From positions 8,505,795-8,569,794 of the forward strand of contig NC_134280.1 of the NCBI RefSeq assembly GCF_949628215.1: DNA of 64,000 nucleotides, in the 5' to 3' direction. A model generated the notes under the pieces. The model saw only the letters and a program-made list of their open reading frames with translations, ran no database searches and was not told the origin of the DNA. Every line of letters begins with the position of its first letter. Within the stretch, counting starts at the first letter, position 1. The position numbers were made by a program, and so were the translations under genes. This stretch comes from Phalacrocorax aristotelis (lineage: Eukaryota; Chordata; Aves; Suliformes; Phalacrocoracidae). This document shows positions 1 to 12,500 of this stretch, piece after piece.

Positions 1-139
1 TGGCAGAGGTAAATTTTATCTTACATTTGTGTGCCTTGGAAAAAGTAAGGGAATGTGACTAGCATCAGTCTCATGTCACCTTTCTTGGAAGCAATGCTTT
101 CCAGCTTTGCTAAATTCATCCATCTCTTGAGCATTTAGA

Positions 140-172
140 GAACCAGAGCTGTACTTTTGTTAGCTCTGGTTC
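140..172. repeat. Perfect 11-bp inverted repeat (hairpin)
   Basis: GAACCAGAGCT at 140-150 is followed after an 11-nt loop by its exact reverse complement AGCTCTGGTTC at 162-172. Pairing stops immediately outside the arms, so the 33-nt unit is too short for a microRNA precursor. A function is not evident. Confidence 0.8.
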
Positions 173-3100
173 ACCTCAGAGGACTGTGGACTGCTCACTT
201 TTGCTCATTTTTTAAAAGCAGGCCTAGAAACATTTGTAAAAGTAGCACACCATAACGGTGTGATTTGTAACCATGGATAGGTCATCAAATATACAACCAA
301 GGTATTGGACACTCCATTGTACAGGTTATGCACAATCGCCAGCTGGCTCTGTATGTGCAAAGCAATTGGGAAAACTTAGAATGGCTTGTGGGTAGGAACA
401 CCAACAAAATGTTTGTAAGCCTTTTGCACCGTTTATCCATTCATAATTTAGAAATGATAACAGCTTATTGGAAAATACTTTGCTTATGACCCACTCCATT
501 CAGTGTGATACTCTGAGCAGAAGACAGTGCAAGGAGCCATGCTGTGTCGCACAATCTGTCACTGAACTGCATGAATAGTGCCCATGTCAGCCTTTTGTCC
601 CCAGCCACAACAGAGACAACTGGCTCGCCCGCATATAGGTGCTGCTGGGATGGATTGTCCTCTGAAGAGGCAGATGTCATTAACGAATGATATACAGCAG
701 GCAGTGTGGGTTGTGGGGCTTACAATGGCTGCAACATCCAAAGGCCATATGTAGTGATCTCATTAGTTTCTTGATTGCCTCCTGCACAGGCTGTTGGAAA
801 TGTTTAAAAGTGCAGGTTCAAAAGGGAAAGTAATGTATCATTTTGGATTTTCTCCTTCAGTCATGCAAAGCAAACAGAGAACCTGCTGAGTTTGGAAGCT
901 AAAATTTTTAGAGACTAGGGCATATCTTAATTCTGGGTCTGTTGGATGGTTTCCCACTGTATTTCACCACTGTCTCCCATGGTCAAAGAGTCCAAAAAGA
1001 TACTGAAGACATGCAAAGGGCTTTGGGTATTTTCAACTTGAGATATTTATCCACTTGGTTCTGTTTCAGCCCCCAGCAGGTGTTTGCCTTCTGCTAGGAA
1101 TTTAAGGGGAACATCCACAGAATTCCTGGGTTGTTCAGCTTTAGATACAGCTGTTAAGAAAAACACATGACACGGGTAATGTTTTATTGTATTCCTTTCG
1201 GTTTTATTCCTCTGTCCTCAGATTCAAATGAGTATTATAGGCACAGCCACATTCTGCATCTCAGCCCGGTGGGGTGGTTTACCTATAGTCTACTTTGATA
1301 GCTTTGGGAAACCTTTGATCTTGGTGCTCAACAGCACTTTGCATTGTCTTTACTCCCTGTTTACATCAATGGGAAGCTCCCTTCCAGTCCACTCTTTTTC
1401 TTTTTCATTTTAACTACAATTTCCCAGCTTCTCAGAAGAACTTGTTTCTGCCTGAACTGGGCATCCCTTTTACAGCAAACACCAAATGGGCAAATTTTCC
1501 TGGGCAAGTTTTTTTACAGAGGCAACACCTTTGTTTTCAGAAGGATATATTCAATTTCAATGGGCAGCTTTGAAACCACACTGGACCATTTAAATTTTAA
1601 CCTTTAAACCTAACACAAACAAGTTGGTATATTTCTTACCTGCAACTGAGCATCTTTAAAAATTATGCAAAGTAAAAGAAAAAGCATCTTTGATGCTTTG
1701 AAAAACAAAAGCATCAGTAAATGTCTTTCTAACCTTATCCTTACTACATAACTTACAAACTCTTCAGTGCAAATGCAAACTGTAGTTTAAAAAGTGTGAT
1801 TAGATATTAATTGTTTAGTGGTAATTACAGACAATAAGTAGTAGGAATAACATTCTGTAAGATCCTTCTGTTTTACCTTCATTGTCCTGTTCTCTCAGAT
1901 GGTTTTCCTACTGGGTGTAAAAGTTAGTCTGAAAACTTGATTTTGGATTCCAAACTTAACTGTTCCTGGAGGAGGACGATGGCTGAATTATTAATGGCTG
2001 ATGTCCAGTCCAGCTTTTTCCTGGGCTTTGCTGTCTCCATAGTTCTGAGTTCAGAGTCACCTTGATCCTTATTGCCTCACATCTAAAATCTATCAGCATA
2101 GCCCAGAATAATTCTTTTTGTTCTCCACAGACTTTCTTTCCAGAAAAGAGCATTAATCCCTTTCACCCACTTTACAGTACATTGCATTCCCCCTGTCTCC
2201 CAATGAAAATGTCTATGAATGTAGGATTAGTACAGAAAAATGGTGTGGTTTTGAAACCAAAGTTTCAAAAGTGAAATATGACAACTAGTTCTTGACCTGA
2301 CATATTAATTCACCTGTAAATGTTATAAGCGTGTATCTAAATCGTGGTTGCAGGCCACACTGCAGCGGCTTTGAAAACCATCACGGTGGTGGGAACATCT
2401 GACTTTTGTGTCTGTCTGGCAGAATACAGCGTAGTGTCCAAAGCCTGAGGGCCAGCGCAGCCTTGCTTCTTCCAGGTAGTGGTAACTGAGGTTGGAGTTG
2501 TAGCCCTTGTGTGGGTATAGATTTCTGGTGGGATATCCCACGGCAGCTCATTAAACTTGGCTGCAGTATTAGTCATTTCCTGGCTGCTCTTTCCCTTTAA
2601 AGAAGACACTATCTATGCCCATGACATAAGAATAAATACATTTATGTAAATATTTTCCAAGTGGGATTACTCATTATTAACACAGACAGTTCTGAAGGCA
2701 AATACAAACAACATGTGTCAGCAAAACCATTATTATTAAGGAATTCAAACTTCAAACCACATCATGATTCATAGAGCACCTGACTGGTTTTCTTTGCTTC
2801 TCAATTTCTTTTTTCCTCTTCACTAAATACAAAAATGTCTTATGGGGCATATTTCCTCTAATTATGGATCTGATTGGTACTATACCACAGGCTTACCAGA
2901 AGGCTTGTGTTGGTGTCTGATAGACTGGAAGCACGGGGGAGGATTCCTTGGGTAGCATGTCTGCTCTAGAAGTAGAGGAGAAATGGAGCAGGTGATATTA
3001 GGTTAACATAAAACGAACAGAGCTACAAAAAGTCCACCTGAAACAATAATCTGTGGAGGGATGGGAATGCAAGCAGCACCTTTTTTACTCTAAAGGAAAG

Positions 3101-3608
3101 GCTGCAAGGCTCGTCTTCAGTGAAACCTGACTGAAGGCTGTGTATTTTAGTGCTTTCTGGTGCGTAGCCTCAGCTGTTAGTGCCTTGGGTTAATGGCTTT
3201 CTCCATATGTGTAAGCACTAGGAAGGTGGTGAATACTATGGTAAAATGAACTAGTTAAATAATCATTAAATAAATCCTGAATTCCCTTCTGGTTTACCCT
3301 CAGTTTTCAGACTGGAGTGAGAGAGAATTTTGCAGGGAAGGTTAGCTTTTTGGTGCAGGTCTGAACTTCACTTCACTGGTAGAGGGTTAGAGCAGGACTT
3401 CCTCCTGTATAGCTGCTGTTGCTTTAGTCTCACTGTGCTGCAAAGAGTACTGCTAAAATATTTTTTTCCTTTCTTAAGAATACTTTGCATGGAATCACAT
3501 CAATATAGTAATAGATTTTTATGCTGTTTGGAATGGGAGAAGAAGAGAGGATGAAAGATATATAATTAATTTTAAAAAATCTTGTCTATAATGTTTTAAG
3601 TAACTAAA

Positions 3609-3650
3609 TTTGGTTTGGTTTTTTGTTTTGTTTTGGTTTGGGGTTTTTTT
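3609..3650. repeat. T/G-rich simple tract
   Basis: About 42 nt made only of T runs separated by G or GG, ending in GGGG plus seven T and then CCC. A similar tract lies at 59722-59761 and also ends in GGG, seven T and CCC. Such tracts are, in my recollection, common in bird genomes. They look like simple-sequence expansions, not a transposon. Confidence 0.75.
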
Positions 3651-4377
3651 CCCACCAAATGAGTCTGCTATGTTCTGTGATACCTTCCTGCCTCAGGTCT
3701 CTTAAATCACAGCTGAATCTCTTTTATGAGGCCTAAGGGAAAGTCGAAGGTTATGTTCCTTGCTTTCTTTTGTAAATATGTTACAGTCCATTTCATCTAG
3801 AATCTGGCTCTTTTCACAGCTGGTTGTTTAGTCAGTTCTATAGGCTCTACTGTGATTTAAATCACTTAATATCCTGTCGTCTTTCTTTTTTTTTTTTTTG
3901 GTAATATTTCTTTTTCAAATATGAAGAACACTAACTTTCACGTAGATGTAGATTTTTAAAAGCACACTGTGGTTTCACTGGACATCTAAAACTATGTTAT
4001 ATTTCCTTTAGAGATCTGGTATGTGCAAAATGAAAAATAAAAGTGTTCATCCTACATTTTTAAAAAAAGACTACATATTCAGGCTTAAGTAATACTTCGA
4101 TCAAATAATTCTTTCACTGCTTAGTTTATACCAAAAATATACCAAGTTTTATCAGCTTCTTTTCCAACTTAAATGAAGCAAGAGGACAGGAAGGTATATT
4201 AAGATGAATGATGCTTATTTCAGAGACATGTATGACTGATACACTTCATTGTCTGAAACTCTTCATGTTCTTATTTCTGTGAAGTGATTTTCTTCTCTAT
4301 GCTCCCTCAGTGCTAATCAGTAACCTCACTATCAGACCTTATGTAGAGACCCATAAAATAACTGCAGATCAAACTTA

Positions 4378-5281
4378 TCATCTTGGTTTTGGTACGAACT
4401 GCATGATTTGAGGAAGACAGGAATTTTGTTTTCTTCTGCTTTTTAGTAAAAAATCATTGTTTCCCCAGATTTCACAGGCACTGTCAGTCTGAATACAAGT
4501 GTTTTGCTTACAGAGCTGTTGTTTGAAATCAAGCAGGTAATGAAGTCGATCGAAGGGAACAATACCTGTCCACTTACTGGAAAGATCCCCAGTGGCGGCT
4601 CTCCATGCACTTGGGGCTGCCTTACATCCATCAGACGTGCACTGCAACACCTACTCTTGTCTCAGTTTGCCACAACTGCTTTAAGATCTTGGACTCTGAA
4701 TTTCCCAGACACAAAAATACCGAGTTAATGTTTTTGCTACTTGTAAAACAGAAGGAAAGAAAAAGGCACACTGAGAAGCACCATGGTCTTGTGTGTAAGG
4801 TATTTACCAGTGTTTGTGGGGATGATCTAAACTTTGCGTACTTTATGGATTTATCTGTGAAGCTTAAATCAGGATCCTGTTTTATCTGCAGGTGAAGCTG
4901 ACAGCTGGTGAAGGAGAATAAAAAACCTTTGGGGTTTTGGCCCATCATTAACTGCTTTATAATGAAAGCTTCTAAGCGTCTGAGCTTAAAAATGCAATAT
5001 GTGTCCTCCAATAATACATGTTTGTTCTTGATTCTTACATCTTTCATTTTCTTGCCAGAGGGGTAGGTGGATTTGCTGTGCTGGGGAAATATGACTAAAC
5101 TTGGCCTGAAACTTAACAAAATGTACACTCTTTGCTTATAATTATTAAACCATAGATTAGCAGATCTATCTTTAAATCGACAGTGACCCTGAGACTCTGC
5201 TTTCTGCACTAGGAGGTGACATGAGGAGGTGATGGAGCAGAAGGAGCAGATCTCTTCATCATGCAGCTCTGAGGACCCCAT
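4378..5281 (-). other. Stop-poor locus with two overlapping minus-strand ORFs, unassigned
   Basis: On the minus strand an ATG-initiated frame of 216 codons runs from 5281 to 4631. A second open frame, in another register, runs from 4650 to 4378 (90 codons, opening with a GTG). They overlap by about 20 nt, so roughly 300 codons are open if a single frameshift is allowed. The 216-codon frame is the longest in the window. I recognise no domain, signal peptide or family, and the predicted protein is mixed in composition, with short hydrophobic, aromatic-rich patches. The plus strand is also stop-poor here (open frames at 4504-4728 and 4605-4895), which argues that base composition contributes. 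A modest acceptor-like sequence (cctttaacag) lies just upstream of the ATG on the minus strand. It may be a chance ORF, a lncRNA ORF or a decayed pseudogene. I do not claim a protein. Confidence 0.25.
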
Positions 5282-5289
5282 CCTCCGTC

Positions 5290-8270
5290 TTGTTCATCTG
5301 TTAAAGGTCTAGTTTCCACTCAGGTCATTGTTTTTTGCTACAGCAGTCTTCTACTGCTCCAAGGTCTTTTTCTGTAAAACATTGCTTTTTCTCCTCTCTC
5401 CCCTCCTAAATCAACTTTATTATTCTGTGGCTTGGTCAGCTTTTCTGCATCTTTTTCTTCTATGAAATGACACCGAATCCCACAAATGTCTAGTGTTTTC
5501 TTCTTGTACAGTCAGAATAAATAGGAATTATGGCAGCAACTCCATGGCAGATAGAATCCATCCCACAACCCAGAATGGAAACAACTCAGACAACCTGGAG
5601 ATCCTCAAAGACCAATATAGCTCCTATGCCGCAAGGCTGTGGCATCACTTGTGCAGTGATTTGTAGTACTGGGATTTCTCTGATCATTGGCCAAATGAAT
5701 GTATCCTCCTTCTATTATATTTTCCATCTCATGTGTACATTTTCCATATAAAAATGTTACTGAATCCCTGTAAATTCCCGCTATGCAGCTGCAGGCTATT
5801 GCATTGGTTCTGTAGACAAACAGTATTGCTATTTTCCTGGATGAATGTAACTTCTCATTCCCCTAAACTTGACTTGTTGACAATATCAAGATAAATTTCC
5901 TCTACATTTCATTATGGATTTGGGTTTTTTTGAGCGCTGTCTGGCATGCCCAGCCAACTTCCATCTGGAGATTTTTAATTGGGAAGAAGGAGGTGGCAAA
6001 TCTTTCCTTTTAATTGCAACATGACAGTAGAATAAAAATAGGATATCAAATATGTTATATCTGCTAGGGTTGCTAAGGCTTATATTCTGGGTCTTCATTT
6101 TCAACTGCTTTCTGTGCAATGAAAAGCAGAACTTGTACAATCTTTTTTTTTTTTTTAAGAAAAGTAATAACCAGAACATAGCGATCATAGTTCAGGAAAG
6201 AAGTAATGTGATGCCGTTGAGGCCCCCTGCAACCCAGTGCCCAATTACTGTGGGGAGTAAGTCCAAAGAATAGGGGCAGAAGAACAGAACAATGAAATGC
6301 TCCCCACGTGCTCTCGTGGTATAGACAAGTCAATCCATCATGAGTGCACAGCCTAGCATCTGGGAGATCCAGATGATACACACTGTAGTTTTCCTGTATC
6401 AGCAGTAGTGTCTCTATTGTTGCCTTTTAAAAGCGCTTTTCTAGCGAGGCCTAGGGCATGATTGAAATGCTTGTTATTGCAATTGCTCTGGCTCAATCAA
6501 TCTTCATGCGTGATACAAGGCCAACCTGGTCTTGGGCTCTTTATCTGCCCCTTCTGCTTGCAATTGTTAAGAATGCACTTACTGACCTAAGAGCTAACAG
6601 TTTCTTTTATGTGAACCATATGCATGTACCACACAGAGAAGAGAACACCTTTTAAAATTGTGATTCTAATTGCTCAATGCAAAAATTTTTGTTTTAACTG
6701 ACTAAACCCCAGTCAAACCTTCATCTTGGTATGTTTATGGCTTGTTTTTTCTAACATACATTCCTGTGGATTATTTTGCAAGCCATCCCATGGGTGTGTT
6801 GAGCATCCAAGCATCTTTGCAAACAGTTACTGCAGATGTATAGCTATAATTCAGGTGAATCATCATTCCCCTTGTTAAAGTTTTACAGCAAAATATTTGG
6901 CTAAACACAAATGGGAGAGGTCTATTTAGGGATCAGAAGAAAAGCAACCTATGTTTGTCATGCAAGGAAGAAAATTGCTTTAGACATGCAGTTTATTTAG
7001 ATGTAATAAGTCCACAGCTGGGCATATTTAAAAGTTAAGTACTGTTCTACTGTCAAAATACTCAGGGCCTGATTCACTGTGACTGTGTATCAACATAAGA
7101 CCCTTGAATAGGATTTCTGGAGTAGAAAGCTGGTGTAAGCAATCATTTGCTGGAACATAGTGTGCTTGAATCTGTGGTGCAAGTGGAGAAGGGTTAATGT
7201 GACCTCAACATACATGGTACTGACCTGGGTAGCTGGAGGATGGATTGACTCAGAGCATCACTGCTGAGGCTCTGGAAACTCCAGCTATAAACAAACCCCA
7301 CATTTGTTCCTGCAGACATCCAGCTGTCCTTTCTCAGTCCTGCAGTATGAATATGCTTAGAAGTGCTTTGTCATCAGTAGATGCTTTAAGCAATCTGTTG
7401 TATTAATTTGAAATTAGATAAAACCCATCTGTGAAAAGTTGTATGTGGACTATGTGGTCAAGAGGGCACAGGGCAAAAGCTATCCTGGCACAAATCTCAT
7501 TTCACCTGATGAATGCTTGTTGTCGTCTTGGAAATAGAAACAGAACAGAAAATTCAGCTGCCCATACTATAGCACCTAAGGGCCTCAGAAAATGTGGGCA
7601 TGGTGTGAAAAAGAAAAAATTCCTTAAACCTGAATTTCAGGTCTGGCAAACTGAAATGCCAAACTCACTACTTCTTCGCAGGCTGTGACTGTTTTATTCT
7701 CCTCCTTTTTTTTTGTCAGCTCTTTTCCCTTTTTTTTTCTGTTGTTTGCTGGTTCATTGACCAAAATGCTGTCATTCTGGTTGGAGTGTTTATATATGCT
7801 CGTGTCCACTAATTTGAGTAATTGTAAATACCGCTATCCTACAGTGCTCTCAGTTTGTTCAGAATTCAACCATGTAATTACTTGGTGCGTGAGGTTTGAC
7901 CATATCATTCTCCTCTGTGTTCAGAAAGCTTCATTGCCTTTTGGAGGAAGAGTGAAGCAACTGGAAGATCTTGCAGCTAATATACAGAGCTCTGTGTCCT
8001 GCTTCATTTTTATAACCTTAGAACATTTGGACTTGTTTGCTAGTCATGTTGTAACTCTCTGTTGCACTCTTTTTCCATGTCTCTATAGACAAAGAAAATT
8101 CTGCTAAAATATCACCTATGCTCAGGAAAATTTAGTACAGCATTGTGACTAGGACAGATTTTATAAAGAATGTTATTTCTCATGTAATAATACAGTGTTC
8201 AGCTCCTGTATCTGCTTCCAGCAAAGGATTTCATATGTAAATTCCTTGCCTCTTGCTGCCACAGTCATTT
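5290..8270. other. Unique non-coding DNA
   Basis: No gene or clear repeat. A T run sits at about 6142-6156. Around 7064-7085 there is a GGGCCTGATTCAC motif resembling the start of an old amniote interspersed repeat, but it is too short to call. Confidence 0.5.
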
Positions 8271-8276
8271 GAGGAA

Positions 8277-8345
8277 AAGGTTATCCCCATTCAGCAGAGC
8301 GAGGAACTGAAAGAAGAGTCAGTGACAGTAAATCTGTGGCTGACT
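8277..8345 (-). repeat. Decayed MIR-like SINE fragment
   Basis: TTATCCCCATTCAGCAGAGC followed by GAGGAACTGAAAGAAGAGTC follows the reverse complement of the 3' half of MIR (TTATCCCCATTTTACAGATG, then AGGAAACTGAGGCACAGAG, then AGGTTAAGTGAC). The match is gapped and diverged, as expected for a SINE older than the amniote radiation. Assignment is from memory of the consensus. Confidence 0.45.
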
Positions 8346-9519
8346 GGCAGATGTCAGTTCTCTTGTTTCCACCTCGTGGCTGTCATTTCTTGCCCAGCTC
8401 TGGCTTTCCAAGCTGTGTTTTGCCTCTGTATCACCCTGAAACTCAAACTAACAACCACACCAGCAGCTGCTGAGAGAACAAGCCCTCTGCACAGAGGTCC
8501 AGTCACCCATGTTCCTGCAATACCCATTACAGCCATTCAGACCTTTGCAGCCAAGCCTAAGGTCACCAGTAACTTCACTATTTAGGTTCATATTTTAACA
8601 CAAGCAAGATAGCTTTCAAAAGTCTTTCCACCTTTTTTAGGCCTTTATTTAGTCCAAGGGAATAATTCTACAGCAGCCCTAAAGTGGATGTAAAATAATC
8701 AGCTCTCAATATTAATGTAGCCCAGCCTTCTTGGATACATTCCCTTGGCAAAGCCCATTGCTGGTTGGCAGTTTTACCTGGCCAGGTTGGGCCAGGGCAC
8801 TGAGCAAGCAGATTGCCCTCCCCTCGCCCACCTGCAGTGGAAGGGAATGTCTGTAGGACAGGGGGTCTTTGTTCACCCCTCGCAAGGCTCTGTCTTGTCT
8901 CCTAGCTGGAAGTTTAGCCTTTAAGAGGGATTTGTGCCTGAAGCACAGACGTCCCATTCATCACAGCTAAACGGGAGGGTCTCTCCAGTAGGAACCAGCT
9001 GATAGGGTGTCTGTTTCTGGCTTGGTGCTTGCATAGAAAATACTGACTGGTGGCACATTTCCTCAACACACTTTACCTTTAGCTACTCTTTGGAAAACAC
9101 AGAGTAGGACATTGCTTCCTCTGGTAGCTTTCTGTGTAAGGCTTTTGAGAGAACTGTTACTGCCAAATACCTTTAAGAGATGGAGCCACAAATTAGAAGT
9201 AGGCAGAAAGATTTTTGTACAGCCCTGAATCAATACTTGAGGTATAAGAGGGACTGAGGTTTAATATATGACTTCATATTAAAGCCCTGACTTCAGCATG
9301 CCTGGCTGGCTTTTTGTGTTTTTTTCCGGTCTCTCCCCGTGCATTGGGCTGGACACTGAGGCCAGCCATCGTCTCAGAGACCTCACTCCAAACAAAAACT
9401 AAACAACACTAAGTTTATATAGTGTTCAATAATGTGGTGGCTGACACTCCCTTTTTGGATGTTCTTTCTCTACCTACAGATAGTAAGTGGTGAGTACCAC
9501 CGTAAAGAAACACAGTTGT
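8346..9519. other. Unique non-coding DNA
   Basis: I see no gene. The segment around 8710-8960 is somewhat richer in G+C and contains a short stop-free minus-strand stretch with no recognisable protein character. Confidence 0.5.
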
Positions 9520-9590
9520 TAACCAAGAAAGTTAAGTAATGTGCCCAAGGACACACTTTGAAGTGGCTGGTTCCACCCAGGTGGATTTTT
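9520..9590 (-). repeat. Decayed MIR-like SINE fragment
   Basis: AAAGTTAAGTAATGTGCCCA followed by AGGACACAC, then GAAGTGGCTGG, then CCCAGGT, matches the reverse-complement MIR core (GAGGTTAAGTAACTTGCCCA, AGGTCACAC, AGTGGCAGAG, CCCAGGT) in order and with similar spacing. This is one of the clearer relics in the window. Confidence 0.6.
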
Positions 9591-12500
9591 GTGGTGCATC
9601 ACTGAAAGCGGTACAGTTAAGCACAAACAGAAGGGATCACCTATACAAACTTTTAGCAGTGTGTTACAAGTCAAGTTTTCTGTACTAAGCAGAGTAGATC
9701 CTGACTGCTTTGTTTCAAGAGATTAGGAATTAGTGCAGACTGAAATGGAAATAGGTGGAAGCAAAACTTACTCCCAACTGTTACTGTATCTCTCCTTTGC
9801 TGTACTGAGAGTCTACAGTTGTGTAATCATAAAGACAATTTTAGACTCTTTTGTACTCAAGAATACAGTAAGTTCTGTTTTACCTGTCCATCTCTGGAGA
9901 AGAAAAGCTTTAATTAAGTCTTACTTTAATTATGCCCCATCTATACAGTACCTAAATGCATTATGAGCGTATGACATTTGCTATTTGCCTGCCTTCTGGG
10001 AAGATTTAGATGCTGAATCCTCTAATACTCCATAAAGTTCCAAGTGCTATTATTAAAAGAACATGTGAAACAAGATTCTTAATATATGCAGTTACAATAA
10101 TTGCTAAGTAGTGGTGAAAACCTGCGTGATTAAAGTATGATCTGGAACTTTCTTCTGAAATAATCGAATTCTGTGTTCATATAGAAATTCCCCAACACTG
10201 GTGGTCCTGATGATCTGCTGGTATGGCTGGTGTCCTGAGTCAGAGCCTTAACAAAAATCAGTAATTTACCAGTCTCATTGGTAACACTGGGTGTTACCAT
10301 TCTGTGCTGTTCCAATACACAGTTTAATTAAAAACATCCCAATCTTTGCAGGTTGTCTTATCTTAATTAAGCTAATGAGAATGTCATAGTTTCTAATGTT
10401 TATTGAAAATAATGTCCTCGAGATGAACTTTCAGGCATTATTTTATTATAAGCTGTGAGTGCTTATGACCAAGAGATGGATAGGAATGTGCATAAACAAA
10501 CATTCAGCTTTTCTAGAGGTCCTTAATCTCCTATGCTGAGTATCCATTGGTCTTCCTCAACCTAACTGTGCACTTGTTAAGCTGATAAAGGTAACAAGAA
10601 TGAGCAGCCATGGACTTCTTGGTGTCTGCCCCAACTTCTGGAACTTAATCCTCACTGAGAAGTCCTAGAACAGCAGTAGATATTTTAAATATTTTGAAAT
10701 AGCTACAATGGGGTGTTATATGTTATCTGTGAGGGAGGAGTGACACATTGATACTTTTTCTCTAGGTACAGTTTTTCTATATTCTTTTATATTTCTTTTC
10801 AAGTTGTCAGAGTTTGACATGTGAATTTGCTTGGTTATAAGGTAAGCCAGCACACAGCAACTGAAAATGACATTTGTCTTAATGCATCAGAGTAAATATT
10901 GTTCACCTGAAGATGATGCATCTCTCCAGGGCAGCAGACTGACTCCCCTGAAGGTGAATGTGCATCCATGCAGCATGCATAATACGGATTGGTTTTGCTC
11001 CACCCCTGTTTACTTTTGCCCTCCAGTCAGTTACGTTGTCCAGACCTGTTTGTAGCCAGTTGCATTATCCCACAGCCTTTGGTGTCTTCTGCACATGCCT
11101 GTCTTCTGCCTTGAAAACTTGAACTCTCAGACAATGCCCTTGCAAAGGAATGAATGGTCTGATGTTTTCCATATTGACCATGTTTGGTCTTATCCTCCTC
11201 TTCATGAGCAGATTACTACCTTCTCTGACAGCAGCAATTTGCAAGGCATATGATTTCAGCAATTCTGAATACAAACTCATATTTAAAATAGCTTTCCCCT
11301 TTTCAGGTGATATGAGGCAACAAGAAAGTGATAATATTTTGGAGGAAAAAATTGAGAAGTGATGGTAAGAAGTCCATGTACACTGATACTAGAATAAGCT
11401 TCCATCCTGACGTTAATGCGGAGTAATATGACTGTGCCTAGCCAGATTGGCTGAGGGTATGAATTTAGCCTTGGACACAAACTAGGTGTTATTTTTTGAA
11501 AAAACTTTTCCATATCTAGCACTGTTTGGGGCCTACTTAGAAGAATGAAATAGTGCTGCAAATACCTCATCGCAGGAGTGTGTGTAGCAGATAATAGACC
11601 AACCATGCATGCATCTTAGCTTTAGGGAATTGATCTGTCAACGGGTGTCTATCATCTCAGCTCTTGGTATTTCCATAACACGCCCTGTGTTCCAGTTCCA
11701 GTATCAGAGATTTCATTCCTTCAAAGGAGGTACAGACAGATGACATTTGAACTCCCAGGAGGCTGCTGACATGGAAGAATTTCTCAGAGTGTTGCTTATT
11801 GTGAGGGAGGGGGTTGGTTTCTAACATCCCCAAATCCCTTGCCATTGCTCTTAAGAAGGTGAGATGTTAATGCACGAGGAAGGTGATTGTCTTCCTCAGC
11901 CATTCCACTACTGCACAGTCTCAAGGTCTTGTAATCAAGTCACCGCCATCCAAGAAAAGGCAGATATCTTTTGTATACATTCTTTTGTTTACAAGGCCTC
12001 GACTTTACTGTTCAGAAGCATAAGACACATTAATAACGGGCATCTTGCTTTTGTTAAGCCCTGTTTCCACTGGAGATATGTCAGCATGAGTAAGCAGTGC
12101 AATGCGGCAGGCGTGGGGTAGTGGAGCATAATTGTGCCAAGGCCCTGGCATCCATGCTGTGGGTTTCAGGGTTTTTTTTATATGGTCCTCATGAAGACAC
12201 GCCCTTACGTATGTAGGGCTGAATTGGATCCTGTTCCTTCAAGAAAGCAATAGATGCAGAACCAGATTTCAAAAGAAGGTCAGAGAAGGAAATATGTTTT
12301 CATAAATCACATCCTTTCCCTTACACCATAGCATGGTAGAGTTGTGTGTGTGCTATGAAACCTTTTGGGTGATACTTAGGAAAATGCTATAGGTCAGTGA
12401 AGCTTGAGTCTGCTGTTATCCTACACTTGCCTGCCCAGATCTGGAAATCTTGAAATGTACAGAAGGAAGATGGGGAGGCAGAAAGTGATGTAAAATGTAT

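Larger units (their letters stand above)
1..4370. other. Unique non-coding DNA, left edge
   Basis: I see no gene here. All open frames are short and look like chance. The stretch holds an 11-bp hairpin (140-172), a T/G-rich tract (3609-3650) and a T run near 3886-3900. No long interspersed repeat is recognisable. Confidence 0.6.

Noticed and set aside
11308-11362. Short terminal exon after a good acceptor at 11307
   Set aside because: Only 18 codons before a stop, and no upstream partner exon. A single good acceptor is expected by chance many times in 64 kb.
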